DNA of 5,771 nt, taken from Chlamydiota bacterium (GTDB taxonomy: Bacteria > Chlamydiota > Chlamydiia > Chlamydiales > JAJFMB01). Position numbers and translations under genes: made by a program. Shown here one piece after another: positions 1-5,379 of this stretch. Each line of letters opens with the position of its first letter. The stretch's first letter is position 1. Where the stretch lies: the NCBI GenBank assembly GCA_021772355.1, contig JAJFMB010000131.1, positions 1 to 5,771 on the forward strand, in the 5' to 3' direction. The notes beneath the pieces were generated by a model. That model saw nothing but the letters and a program-made list of their open reading frames with translations, searched no databases and was not told the origin of the DNA.

Positions 1-998
1 CAGCGCAGGATGAGCCTATCATGGAATTCGGCATGCGAAGAGCTCAAGGGATCGACGGCGCGATTACAGCCAGCCGAGCGGCGTATATCGGCGGATGCGA
101 TTACACCTCAAATGTGATTGCAGGAAAACTGTACGATATTCCTGTGAAAGGCACGCACTCTCATAGCTGGGTGATGGTGTTTGACGATGAGCTGGAGTCG
201 TTTGAAACCTATGCCCACACGCTGCCTGATAACGTGGTATTTTTAGTTGATACGTACGATTCGCTGAAAGGGGTGCACCGCGCAATTGAAGTGGGTAAGT
301 GGCTAAAGAAACAGGGAAAGAAGATGCTGGGCATACGCCTCGACTCCGGCGATTTGGCCTACCTTAGTAAAAAATGCCGCAAACTTTTGGATGAGGCGGG
401 CTTCGAAGATACGCTGATCTACGCAACAAACGAGTTGGATGAAACAATCATCAGTGATCTCAAGCGGCAAGGGGCAAAAATCGGAGTGTGGGGAGTGGGC
501 ACTAAGCTCACAACAGCCTACAGCCAGCCTGCCTTGGATGGCGTTTACAAGCTATCTGCTATTAGAAATCCGGGCGAGGAGTGGAAGTACAAACTCAAAC
601 TCTCGGAACGAATGACCAAGATCTCCAATCCGGGGATTCTAGAAGTAAAGAGGTATCGACAAAACGGAAGATATATTGCCGATGTGATTTACAATAAGGG
701 TACTAATATGAGCAAGGGGTGCTGCGTAATAGACCCCTTGGACGCGACAAGACAAAAAATCATTGGAAAAGAGTTCGATTGCGAAGATCTACTTGTCCCG
801 GTATTTCGTTCAGGAGAGCTCGTGTATAAGCTTCCCTCATTGCATGAAATCCAACAAAGAGCTAAGGATGAACTTTCCCACTTTCACGATGGGGTTAAAC
901 GCTTTTTAAATCCGCATCAGTATGTTGTAGGGATGGAAAAATCGCTCTATGACCTGAAAATTAAGCTCGTCGAAAATATCCGCTTAAAGAAAAACTAA
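1..998 (+). CDS. pncB: Nicotinate phosphoribosyltransferase, C-terminal ~331 residues (5' end outside window)
   Basis: This enzyme joins nicotinate to PRPP to give nicotinate mononucleotide, the entry step of the Preiss-Handler route to NAD, in the cytoplasm. The frame is open from position 3 to the TAA at 996-998, so the gene starts upstream; the ATG at 21 lies inside the conserved EFGxRRAQG motif and is not the start. Other family marks are TSNV, GTHSHSW (its second His, codon 162-164, aligns with the phosphorylated catalytic His of the family), RLDSGDLAYLS and the phosphate-binding GVGTKL. The C-terminal tail resembles the longer Bacillus-type enzymes rather than the ~400-residue E. coli form, so I infer that roughly 130-160 N-terminal residues are missing. 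It is followed after 21 bp by pncA, presumably in one operon. No frame break or lost motif is visible. Confidence 0.95.
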   Translation, partial: AQDEPIMEFGMRRAQGIDGAITASRAAYIGGCDYTSNVIAGKLYDIPVKGTHSHSWVMVFDDELESFETYAHTLPDNVVFLVDTYDSLKGVHRAIEVGKWLKKQGKKMLGIRLDSGDLAYLSKKCRKLLDEAGFEDTLIYATNELDETIISDLKRQGAKIGVWGVGTKLTTAYSQPALDGVYKLSAIRNPGEEWKYKLKLSERMTKISNPGILEVKRYRQNGRYIADVIYNKGTNMSKGCCVIDPLDATRQKIIGKEFDCEDLLVPVFRSGELVYKLPSLHEIQQRAKDELSHFHDGVKRFLNPHQYVVGMEKSLYDLKIKLVENIRLKKN

Positions 999-1007
999 CG
1001 CTATCTC

Positions 1008-1011
1008 GGAG
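1008..1011 (+). promoter_or_regulatory. Ribosome binding site of pncA
   Basis: GGAG lies 8 bases before the ATG at 1020 in the 21-bp gap after pncB. It fixes the pncA start, which also places the catalytic Asp at the usual residue 8. No promoter or hairpin fits in the gap, which supports co-transcription with pncB. Confidence 0.7.
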
Positions 1012-1019
1012 CAAGAATC

Positions 1020-1652
1020 ATGACAGCTTTAATTATCATCGACCTACAAAATGACTTTCTCCCCGGCGGATCTTTAGCTGTGCCTGAGGGAGATAAGATT
1101 ATTGAAGGCGTAAATACACTACTTGACCTCCCTTTTGATACTATTGTTGCAACAAAGGACTGGCACCCCTCGGACCACGGCAGTTTTGCTGACAACCATC
1201 AAGATAAAAAACCGGGCGACTTTATCAAATTAGATGGCATCGACCAAATCCTGTGGCCTGCTCATTGTGTACAAGAGAGTCGAGGTGCCGAGTTTCCTCC
1301 GAAATGGCACTCAGAAAGGATTCATAAGGTGATTCATAAGGGAACCGAAAGAAATATCGATAGCTACAGCTGTTTCTTTGATAATGGACACAAACGCTCT
1401 ACCGGTCTAGAGGACTACCTCAAAAAGCAAAACGCGCACTCTCTTTACATTGCCGGTCTTGCAACGGATTACTGCGTGAAATACTCTGTCTTAGATGCGC
1501 TTGAATTGGGCTTTGATGTTACGGTGATCACCGATGCGTGTCGTGGCATCGACTTAGAGCCGGGAGATGTTGAAAAAGCGCTTCAAGAAATGCAAAACGC
1601 AGGCGCCCATCTCAAAAGCGTGAACGAACTATGTCACCTATTTAATGAGTAA
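1020..1652 (+). CDS. pncA: Nicotinamidase (isochorismatase-fold nicotinamide deamidase)
   Basis: It hydrolyses nicotinamide to nicotinate and ammonia in the cytoplasm, supplying the substrate of the upstream pncB product. The 210-residue length is close to the ~213 of E. coli PncA. The catalytic triad is readable as D8 (in IIIDLQNDF), K107 (in VIHKG) and C152 (in ATDYCV). Metal ligands expected from the Mycobacterium PncA structure are present: D47 and H49 (KDWHPSDH), H53, and H82 in WPAHCV. The cis-peptide/oxyanion neighbourhood GLATDYCV is intact. The protein looks fully active; homologues often also accept pyrazinamide. Its last 19 bases overlap the 3' end of the convergent small membrane-protein gene, so there is no room for a separate terminator between them. 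Isochorismatase is the alternative family, but the metal site argues for nicotinamidase. Confidence 0.95.
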   Translation: MTALIIIDLQNDFLPGGSLAVPEGDKIIEGVNTLLDLPFDTIVATKDWHPSDHGSFADNHQDKKPGDFIKLDGIDQILWPAHCVQESRGAEFPPKWHSERIHKVIHKGTERNIDSYSCFFDNGHKRSTGLEDYLKKQNAHSLYIAGLATDYCVKYSVLDALELGFDVTVITDACRGIDLEPGDVEKALQEMQNAGAHLKSVNELCHLFNE

Positions 1653-1825
1653 AAGATCCAACCTGCCATCATACCGGCAATCACAAATCCAATCGCATTT
1701 ATCCAAACCGGGACTACATAATCCCCAATAATCAATGTAAAAGGATTAATTAGCCGATAAAGATGAATAAGGGCGACAAAGATAAATATCGCTCCTGCGG
1801 TAACTGCTGCCCAATTGTATTCCAT
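1634..1825 (-). CDS. Small two-helix membrane protein (63 aa), function unknown
   Basis: The protein has two hydrophobic helices, about residues 5-23 and 38-60, joined by a short loop, so it should sit in the inner membrane. The pattern HLxRL (21-25), then IIGDYVVPVW (32-41), then GFVIAG resembles a widespread family of ~60-70-residue two-helix proteins of unknown function that I recognise from memory, without being sure of its family number. AAGAGG at 1830-1835 lies 4 bases before the ATG and supports the start. It diverges from the methyltransferase-like gene across an 86-bp gap and converges on pncA with a 19-bp overlap. No catalytic residue is evident. It could be a spurious reading frame, but strong hydrophobic periodicity, start signal and motif make a real gene more likely. 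Confidence 0.72.
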   Translation of the reverse strand: MEYNWAAVTAGAIFIFVALIHLYRLINPFTLIIGDYVVPVWINAIGFVIAGMMAGWIFYSLNR

Positions 1826-1911
1826 AACGCCTCTTTGGTTTGAAAAAATGGTCTAGTTCTCTATCCTTTTTGATGTTAACTTTTCAATTATAATTCTGAT
1901 AGGATTTTGTT
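1826..1911. promoter_or_regulatory. Divergent intergenic region with candidate promoters on both strands
   Basis: This 86-bp gap separates two divergent starts, so both promoters should be here. On the plus strand a perfect TATAAT (1889-1894) lies in a 10-bp palindrome, AATTATAATT (1886-1895), but no good -35 box sits 16-18 bp upstream; TTGATG at 1870-1875 is only 13 bp away. On the minus strand TTGAAA (plus-strand 1882-1887) is followed after 18 bp by a weak TAGAGA (1858-1863), leaving about 25 bases to the ATG. The assignments are tentative. The palindrome could also be an operator. Confidence 0.35.
1901..1904 (+). promoter_or_regulatory. Ribosome binding site of the methyltransferase-like gene
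   Basis: AGGA lies 7 bases before the ATG at 1912. It favours this start over the in-frame ATG at 2002, which has no Shine-Dalgarno sequence. If TATAAT at 1889-1894 is the -10 box, the transcript would begin close to this site, giving a very short leader. Confidence 0.55.
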
Positions 1912-2478
1912 ATGCCTCATGCAACCTTAGCTATTCGCACATCTCCCTCACCCAGCTTGGTCACTACTCCACCTCCTCCTGATCTTTCCCTCCAACTATT
2001 CATGGAAAAATTTACGGTTAATGACAAGGTTCTTCAATTGGGATATGAAAAGAAAAATGATTTAGATCATTTACTCGATTGCGGATTACATACACTCGTT
2101 GTTGAGCAATCTGCAGATAGAGTCCTTCTGATCAAGACTCAATCCATGACAACTGAAGTCCAAAAGAGCAAATTCCAAGAGATGCGCATAGAACCTGATT
2201 ATTTTGATGGCGTGTGGGCACGCGATTCTCTCTCCCAAATTCCCAAAGCTGATCTTCCTTCTGTATTAAACAATATCAACGAGGCTTTGAGAGAGGGTGG
2301 CCACTTTTTTATTTCTGTACAAAAAGGTACTTTTGATGGGATTGACGGGCGCACTCATCAACACTTGGCTTGTTATGATGAAAATGAGATAATGCAATTC
2401 CTTAAAGAGGCAGGCTTTATTATCGAGAGTTACTCAGGAGTTACGGATGGAACTATTGAAATCCTATGTAAGAAATAA
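1912..2478 (+). CDS. Class I methyltransferase-like protein with degraded SAM-binding loop
   Basis: The second half fits a methyltransferase-11-type Rossmann fold: YFDGVWARDSLSQIP (97-111) matches motif IV, and LREGGHFFISVQKG (126-139) matches the beta-5 region, usually LKPGGxFxxSxKxG. The final part (YDENEIMQFLKEAGF) matches the usual C-terminal helix. Motif I is wrong: VLQLGYEKKND (40-50) stands where VLDLGCGxG is expected, leaving one glycine. E65 may be the acidic residue that ends beta-2. At 188 residues it is slightly short. The first 30 residues are Ser/Pro/Thr-rich with four consecutive prolines (20-23), a stretch that in known bacteria calls for EF-P. It starts a run of three overlapping genes; its last 32 bases are also the start of the HAD gene. 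It may be a non-catalytic or altered-cofactor methyltransferase; the substrate is unknown. Confidence 0.72.
   Translation: MPHATLAIRTSPSPSLVTTPPPPDLSLQLFMEKFTVNDKVLQLGYEKKNDLDHLLDCGLHTLVVEQSADRVLLIKTQSMTTEVQKSKFQEMRIEPDYFDGVWARDSLSQIPKADLPSVLNNINEALREGGHFFISVQKGTFDGIDGRTHQHLACYDENEIMQFLKEAGFIIESYSGVTDGTIEILCKK
2436..2440 (+). promoter_or_regulatory. Ribosome binding site of the HAD gene, inside the upstream CDS
   Basis: AGGAG lies 6 bases before the ATG at 2447 and within the coding sequence of the methyltransferase-like gene. It supports a start that overlaps the upstream gene by 32 bp, and that start adds a well-formed signal peptide, so the overlap is probably real. Confidence 0.75.
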
Positions 2479-3166
2479 ACTTTTTTTGCTTTTGGCGCTC
2501 ACGCCTTTTGTCCTTAATGCACGCATAATCGAATCGTCAAGCATTGATGAGGCAGTGACGCACTTTATGCCGGAAGCGTGGATTATGGTTGATCTTGATC
2601 ATACACTTTTTCAGGCAAAACAATCCGAGGGTCATCTTTTTTGGATCTACAACGAGTTAGACAAGCACTTAGAAATGGGCATGACAAGAGAGGAAGCCAT
2701 CACAGCTATCTATCCCTCTTGGATCGAATCTCAAAAACAGTGTCCTGTAGAGACATTAGAAGCAAGCTTCGTGCCTCATCTGCTAGCACTGCAAAGAAAA
2801 GGAGCGATCGTAATGGGATTCACCCAGCGCCCTCCGGAAATTGCAGAGTCGACTGCTGAGCAAGTGCTCTCTTTAGGTATCAATTTCCTCTCCACAGCCC
2901 CTTCTCAAGAAACTTTCTTTCTTCCTTTTCGTCACTCTGCCCTCTATAGTAATGGAATCCTTTTTGCCAGTGATTACAACACCAAAGGAGAGGTCTTATC
3001 CCCTTTTTTCAAACGGATAAATAAAATTCCGGCAAAGGTCGTAATGATCGATGATAAACGAAAAAATCTTGAAGATATAGAAGCGGTTTTAGCAGAATTA
3101 AAGGTTGAATATCTCGGCATTCACTACACCGCCATTCAACATGTCAAATCCAACTACACTCCATGA
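2447..3166 (+). CDS. Exported HAD-superfamily phosphatase-like protein (DUF2608 type)
   Basis: The N-terminus has K5/R9/K11, then a hydrophobic core (12-23) and a probable signal peptidase I site after LNA (residue 25), so export to the periplasm or beyond is predicted. The HAD motifs are complete: motif I VDLDHTLF with D49 (nucleophile) and D51 (acid/base), motif II T126 in GFTQRP, motif III K180 in TKGEVL, and motif IV D202-D203 in VMIDDKRKN. The helical cap between motifs I and II (about 60-110) contains the W/PVE signature I associate with DUF2608 proteins of Chlamydia-like bacteria and Legionella. All catalytic residues remain, so phosphatase activity is plausible; the substrate cannot be read from sequence. 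It overlaps the gene before it by 32 bp and the YggU gene after it by 4 bp (ATGA), implying one operon. Confidence 0.85.
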   Translation: MELLKSYVRNKLFLLLALTPFVLNARIIESSSIDEAVTHFMPEAWIMVDLDHTLFQAKQSEGHLFWIYNELDKHLEMGMTREEAITAIYPSWIESQKQCPVETLEASFVPHLLALQRKGAIVMGFTQRPPEIAESTAEQVLSLGINFLSTAPSQETFFLPFRHSALYSNGILFASDYNTKGEVLSPFFKRINKIPAKVVMIDDKRKNLEDIEAVLAELKVEYLGIHYTAIQHVKSNYTP

Positions 3167-3444
3167 CTAAGTTTCGCGAGACAAAAAAAGGGATCACTTT
3201 TCAAGTCAAAGTCATCCCTAAATCGAGCTGTAGCAAGATTGTGGGCTGGGAGGAAGATCTCCTAAAAGTGCGCCTTGCTGCGGTCCCTGAGAAAGGGGAA
3301 GCTAATAAGGAATTAGTCAAGTTACTGAGTCAAAGCCTTAAGGTTGCAAAAACCACGATCAGCATCATTCAAGGAGAAACCTCCAGAGTCAAAACCGTTC
3401 TTATTCGAGAAACCCTTCTCGAGCATATTGTACGCCATATTTGA
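3163..3444 (+). CDS. yggU: YggU/DUF167 family protein
   Basis: This small (93-residue) conserved single-domain protein has unknown biochemical function and is presumably cytoplasmic. The core is clear: FQVKVIPKSSCSKIVG (13-28), VRLAAVPEKGEANKEL (36-51, family consensus V..APPxxGxANxxL) and IIQGETSRVKTV (68-79, consensus xxxGxxSRxKxV). Length and motif order are typical for the family. The ATG overlaps the TGA of the HAD gene as ATGA, and I see no Shine-Dalgarno sequence in the preceding 15 bases, so translation probably depends on ribosomes finishing the upstream gene. In many bacteria the family lies near yggT/yggS and proC; here it follows a HAD gene instead. The gene symbol is taken from the E. 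coli family member and carries no functional claim. Confidence 0.9.
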   Translation: MTKFRETKKGITFQVKVIPKSSCSKIVGWEEDLLKVRLAAVPEKGEANKELVKLLSQSLKVAKTTISIIQGETSRVKTVLIRETLLEHIVRHI

Positions 3445-3452
3445 GAAGAAAT

Positions 3453-3495
3453 TATCAAGTAATTATTTTATTTTAAATAAATTCTTTATTTGATA
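3453..3495. repeat. 43-bp AT-rich dyad-symmetric element centred at 3474
   Basis: Outer arms TATCAAGTAA (3453-3462) and TTATTTGATA (3486-3495) are complementary at 9 of 10 positions; the exception would be a G-U pair in RNA. Inner arms TTTATTT (3467-3473) and AAATAAA (3475-3481) are perfectly complementary about the same centre. In all 17 of 21 position pairs match. It begins 8 bp after the yggU stop codon. It could be an operator, a cruciform, or a weak terminator, but the stem is nearly all A-U and no clean U-tract follows. Confidence 0.5.
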
Positions 3496-3510
3496 TTTCT
3501 ATAGAATATC
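3492..3510. promoter_or_regulatory. Second palindrome overlapping a possible -10 box upstream of the orphan gene
   Basis: GATATTTCTATAGAATATC becomes a perfect 18-bp palindrome if one T is looped out; the core TTCTATAGAA (3497-3506) is a perfect 10-bp palindrome. TAGAAT (3502-3507) inside it matches a sigma-70 -10 box at five of six bases, but I find no convincing -35 box at 16-18 bp. The position, 11 bp before the Shine-Dalgarno sequence, fits a repressor operator over a promoter. An alternative pair lies further upstream: TTGAGA (3441-3446) and TATTTT (3464-3469), spacing 17. Confidence 0.4.
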
Positions 3511-3520
3511 TTTCCAACAT

Positions 3521-3528
3521 GGAGGTGA
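3521..3528 (+). promoter_or_regulatory. Near-perfect Shine-Dalgarno sequence of the orphan gene
   Basis: GGAGGTGA is fully complementary to the usual 16S rRNA 3' end, with 6 bases between GGAGG and the ATG at 3532. It is much stronger than the other sites in the window and suggests high translation of the downstream gene. Confidence 0.85.
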
Positions 3529-3531
3529 AAG

Positions 3532-4263
3532 ATGAGCGTAAATTCAAACGTGCAAGCAAACGAACTCCATCAAGAAGTGTTAGATGAAAGTGTACTACAC
3601 GATCTCGACAGTCTTCTTGAAGGATGGCAAGAAACAGCAACTGAAAAAAATGTTGTTATCAGTGATTTAGTTGCAAATTATCTTGAGACAAAAACAGATG
3701 GAGACACTCTCCGCATCCCTGAAACCGGTCGCCTTCGAAGGGTCACTTATGAGCAGCAAAAGCGTGTAAGAAGTATCGAGATCAACCGGATCATTCATCG
3801 CATAGCTTCTGAAGAAATTAGCCGCACTGAAAAAAAAGGAACGGAAGAAAGTGTTGCTCAAGCTATAGGAAAGGCTCTGTATGAATATTCTATCGTACAA
3901 AAAAGAAACGAGGGCAAAACTTTAGGGGAAGCGATCGCCCAAAAAATCGATCTTTATAAGTATTACAATATGGATCGAGAAAGAAGAGACGAAGCAATCT
4001 TACACGCTATAGATGATCACGAAATAAGAGTTTTGCGACTGCAACATAGGGCGACAGACGATATGAGAAATGCGGTCGTAGCAGCACTGGAAAATAGTGA
4101 GTATGCTAAAAATCGAACATTAGTTAGGGACAGTGCTGCCTATTTACGCAAACAGCTTCCTGTTGAGCTATCGATGAATCACCCCAATGAGTCCGCTGGC
4201 CGTTATCGCTCTCTTAGCAGCGAGCTAAATCGTTTACAAGGACAGATTATGGGCAAGCTTTAA
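3532..4263 (+). CDS. Hypothetical charged, cysteine-free, mostly helical protein (243 aa)
   Basis: I do not recognise this protein. It has no signal peptide, no membrane segment and no cysteine, and it is rich in Glu, Arg, Lys and Asp with helical patterning throughout. The first ~15 residues (MSVNSNVQAN...) are polar, followed by an acidic stretch (about 15-40), a basic patch near RLRRVTYEQQKRVRS (67-81), and long amphipathic helices with Leu/Ile/Ala spacing. No catalytic motif stands out. A strong Shine-Dalgarno sequence and a dyad-rich leader suggest its own regulated transcription unit. A run of eight A (3830-3837) lies in the frame without breaking it. Its last 30 bases overlap the convergent glycerate kinase gene. 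A soluble cytosolic protein is the simplest view; a type III effector or chaperone would be conceivable in a chlamydia-like host, but nothing in the sequence proves it. Confidence 0.82.
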   Translation: MSVNSNVQANELHQEVLDESVLHDLDSLLEGWQETATEKNVVISDLVANYLETKTDGDTLRIPETGRLRRVTYEQQKRVRSIEINRIIHRIASEEISRTEKKGTEESVAQAIGKALYEYSIVQKRNEGKTLGEAIAQKIDLYKYYNMDRERRDEAILHAIDDHEIRVLRLQHRATDDMRNAVVAALENSEYAKNRTLVRDSAAYLRKQLPVELSMNHPNESAGRYRSLSSELNRLQGQIMGKL

Positions 4264-5379
4264 TGTGCGCATTGCCTGTTCTGCGGCCTGGGAAATTAAT
4301 TCCGGGGAGTTTTTAGGGATAGTGGACAACGTCATTTTCGAATAGGTCAAGGGAAAAATGGCGTTGATTCCCTCTTGATGCACCCCTGAGTAGCCAACTC
4401 CTAGCGCCCCAACAATTGCGATAACAGGAATGTTTCTTCCTTTCGCTCTTTTGGCCACGCCAAAGGGAGCTTTGTGAAAAAAAAACTGACTCTCCATTCT
4501 TCCTTCTCCTGTGATGACAAGGTCAGCTCCCTCTAGAGAGTGGTCGAAGTTGAGAATCTCCATAATTAGATCAAAGCCGGACTGAAGCGATGCATTGAGA
4601 AAAGCAAACATACCGGCAGCGGTCCCGCCTGCAGCACCTCCCCATTTGATGGGAGCGATGTCCTTATGAAGATCCCGTTTCACAATTGAGCTAAAATGAC
4701 GTACTGCCTCTTCAAGTTGCTCCACCATTTGAGGATCAGCCCCTTTTTGCGGAGCGTAAATGTGAGACGCTCCTTCAGGGCCAACAAGTGAGTTACTGAC
4801 ATCGCAACCAACGATAAATTGCGCTTCTTGAACCCTTGGATCAAACTTCGAAAGATCAATGCTCGCTAAGTGTTTAAGCGCAGCTCCTCCCCGCTCGATC
4901 TGTTTTCCTTTATGATCCAGCAGTAAAGCCCCAAGCGCTTGCGCCATGCCCGCCCCGGCATCATTTGTAGCACTTCCGCCGACACCGATGAAAAAACGAC
5001 GGTAGCCACGATCGAGCAAAGCTTTGATCATCTCTCCTAAACCGTAGGTGGAGGTGTTTAAAGGGTTTTGCTCCTCTTCGTTCAGTAGTGCCAGTCCGCA
5101 CACTTTGGCCATTTCAATCACAGCGGTGCGCCCATCAGGAAGAATTCCCCAAGGCGCAGTGATAGTATCACCTAATGGTCCGATAGTCTCCACCTCACGA
5201 TAGGAACCGTCTGTTGCTTGCATGATAACATCTAACGTCCCATCACCGCCGTCGGCAACAGGAGCAAGAATAATCTCAGCCCTCGGGAACACCCGCACGA
5301 TCCCATTCTTAATGGCTTTGGCGACCTCAAATGCCGAGACGTTTCTTTTGAAAGCTTGCGGAGCTACGACAATTTTCAT
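4234..5379 (-). CDS. glxK: Glycerate kinase, type I (GarK/GlxK family)
   Basis: It phosphorylates D-glycerate with ATP, giving 2-phosphoglycerate in the E. coli members, and so links glycerate to lower glycolysis. At 381 residues the length is typical. Motifs in order: [11 protein letters not shown] (1-11), [10 protein letters not shown] (41-50), [14 protein letters not shown] (132-145), [14 protein letters not shown] (191-204), [11 protein letters not shown] (247-257) and [11 protein letters not shown] (288-298). The start is secure because MKIVVAP forms the first beta-strand. The common PDSFK appears as PQAFK, a variant I recall from other family members. After GEGR the usual DxQTxxGK is ESQFFFHK, encoded over nine consecutive T on the minus strand. 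The start overlaps the macro-domain stop by ATGA and has only a weak Shine-Dalgarno sequence, suggesting coupled translation. The symbol could equally be garK. Confidence 0.93.
   Translation of the reverse strand: MKIVVAPQAFKRNVSAFEVAKAIKNGIVRVFPRAEIILAPVADGGDGTLDVIMQATDGSYREVETIGPLGDTITAPWGILPDGRTAVIEMAKVCGLALLNEEEQNPLNTSTYGLGEMIKALLDRGYRRFFIGVGGSATNDAGAGMAQALGALLLDHKGKQIERGGAALKHLASIDLSKFDPRVQEAQFIVGCDVSNSLVGPEGASHIYAPQKGADPQMVEQLEEAVRHFSSIVKRDLHKDIAPIKWGGAAGGTAAGMFAFLNASLQSGFDLIMEILNFDHSLEGADLVITGEGRMESQFFFHKAPFGVAKRAKGRNIPVIAIVGALGVGYSGVHQEGINAIFPLTYSKMTLSTIPKNSPELISQAAEQAMRTLKLAHNLSL

Noticed and set aside
64..285. Open frame on the minus strand inside pncB
   Set aside because: It lies wholly antisense to a well-conserved enzyme, has no recognisable motif, and is Cys/His/Arg-rich as expected for a shadow frame.
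1001..1195. Minus-strand frame over the start of pncA
   Set aside because: It is antisense to catalytic segments of pncA, with no motif or independent context.
2641..2859. Plus-strand frame inside the HAD gene
   Set aside because: It is a frame-shifted reading of the HAD cap domain with no ribosome site and no motif.
3450..3469. Rho-independent terminator after yggU (AATTA-TCAAG-TAATT followed by T-rich DNA)
   Set aside because: The stem is only five A-T pairs and the T tract is interrupted; too weak to call. The larger dyad here is reported as a repeat instead.
3667..3900. Minus-strand frame inside the orphan gene, Phe/Ser-rich
   Set aside because: It is the reverse of Lys/Glu-rich codons; the plus-strand frame is longer and has a near-perfect Shine-Dalgarno sequence.
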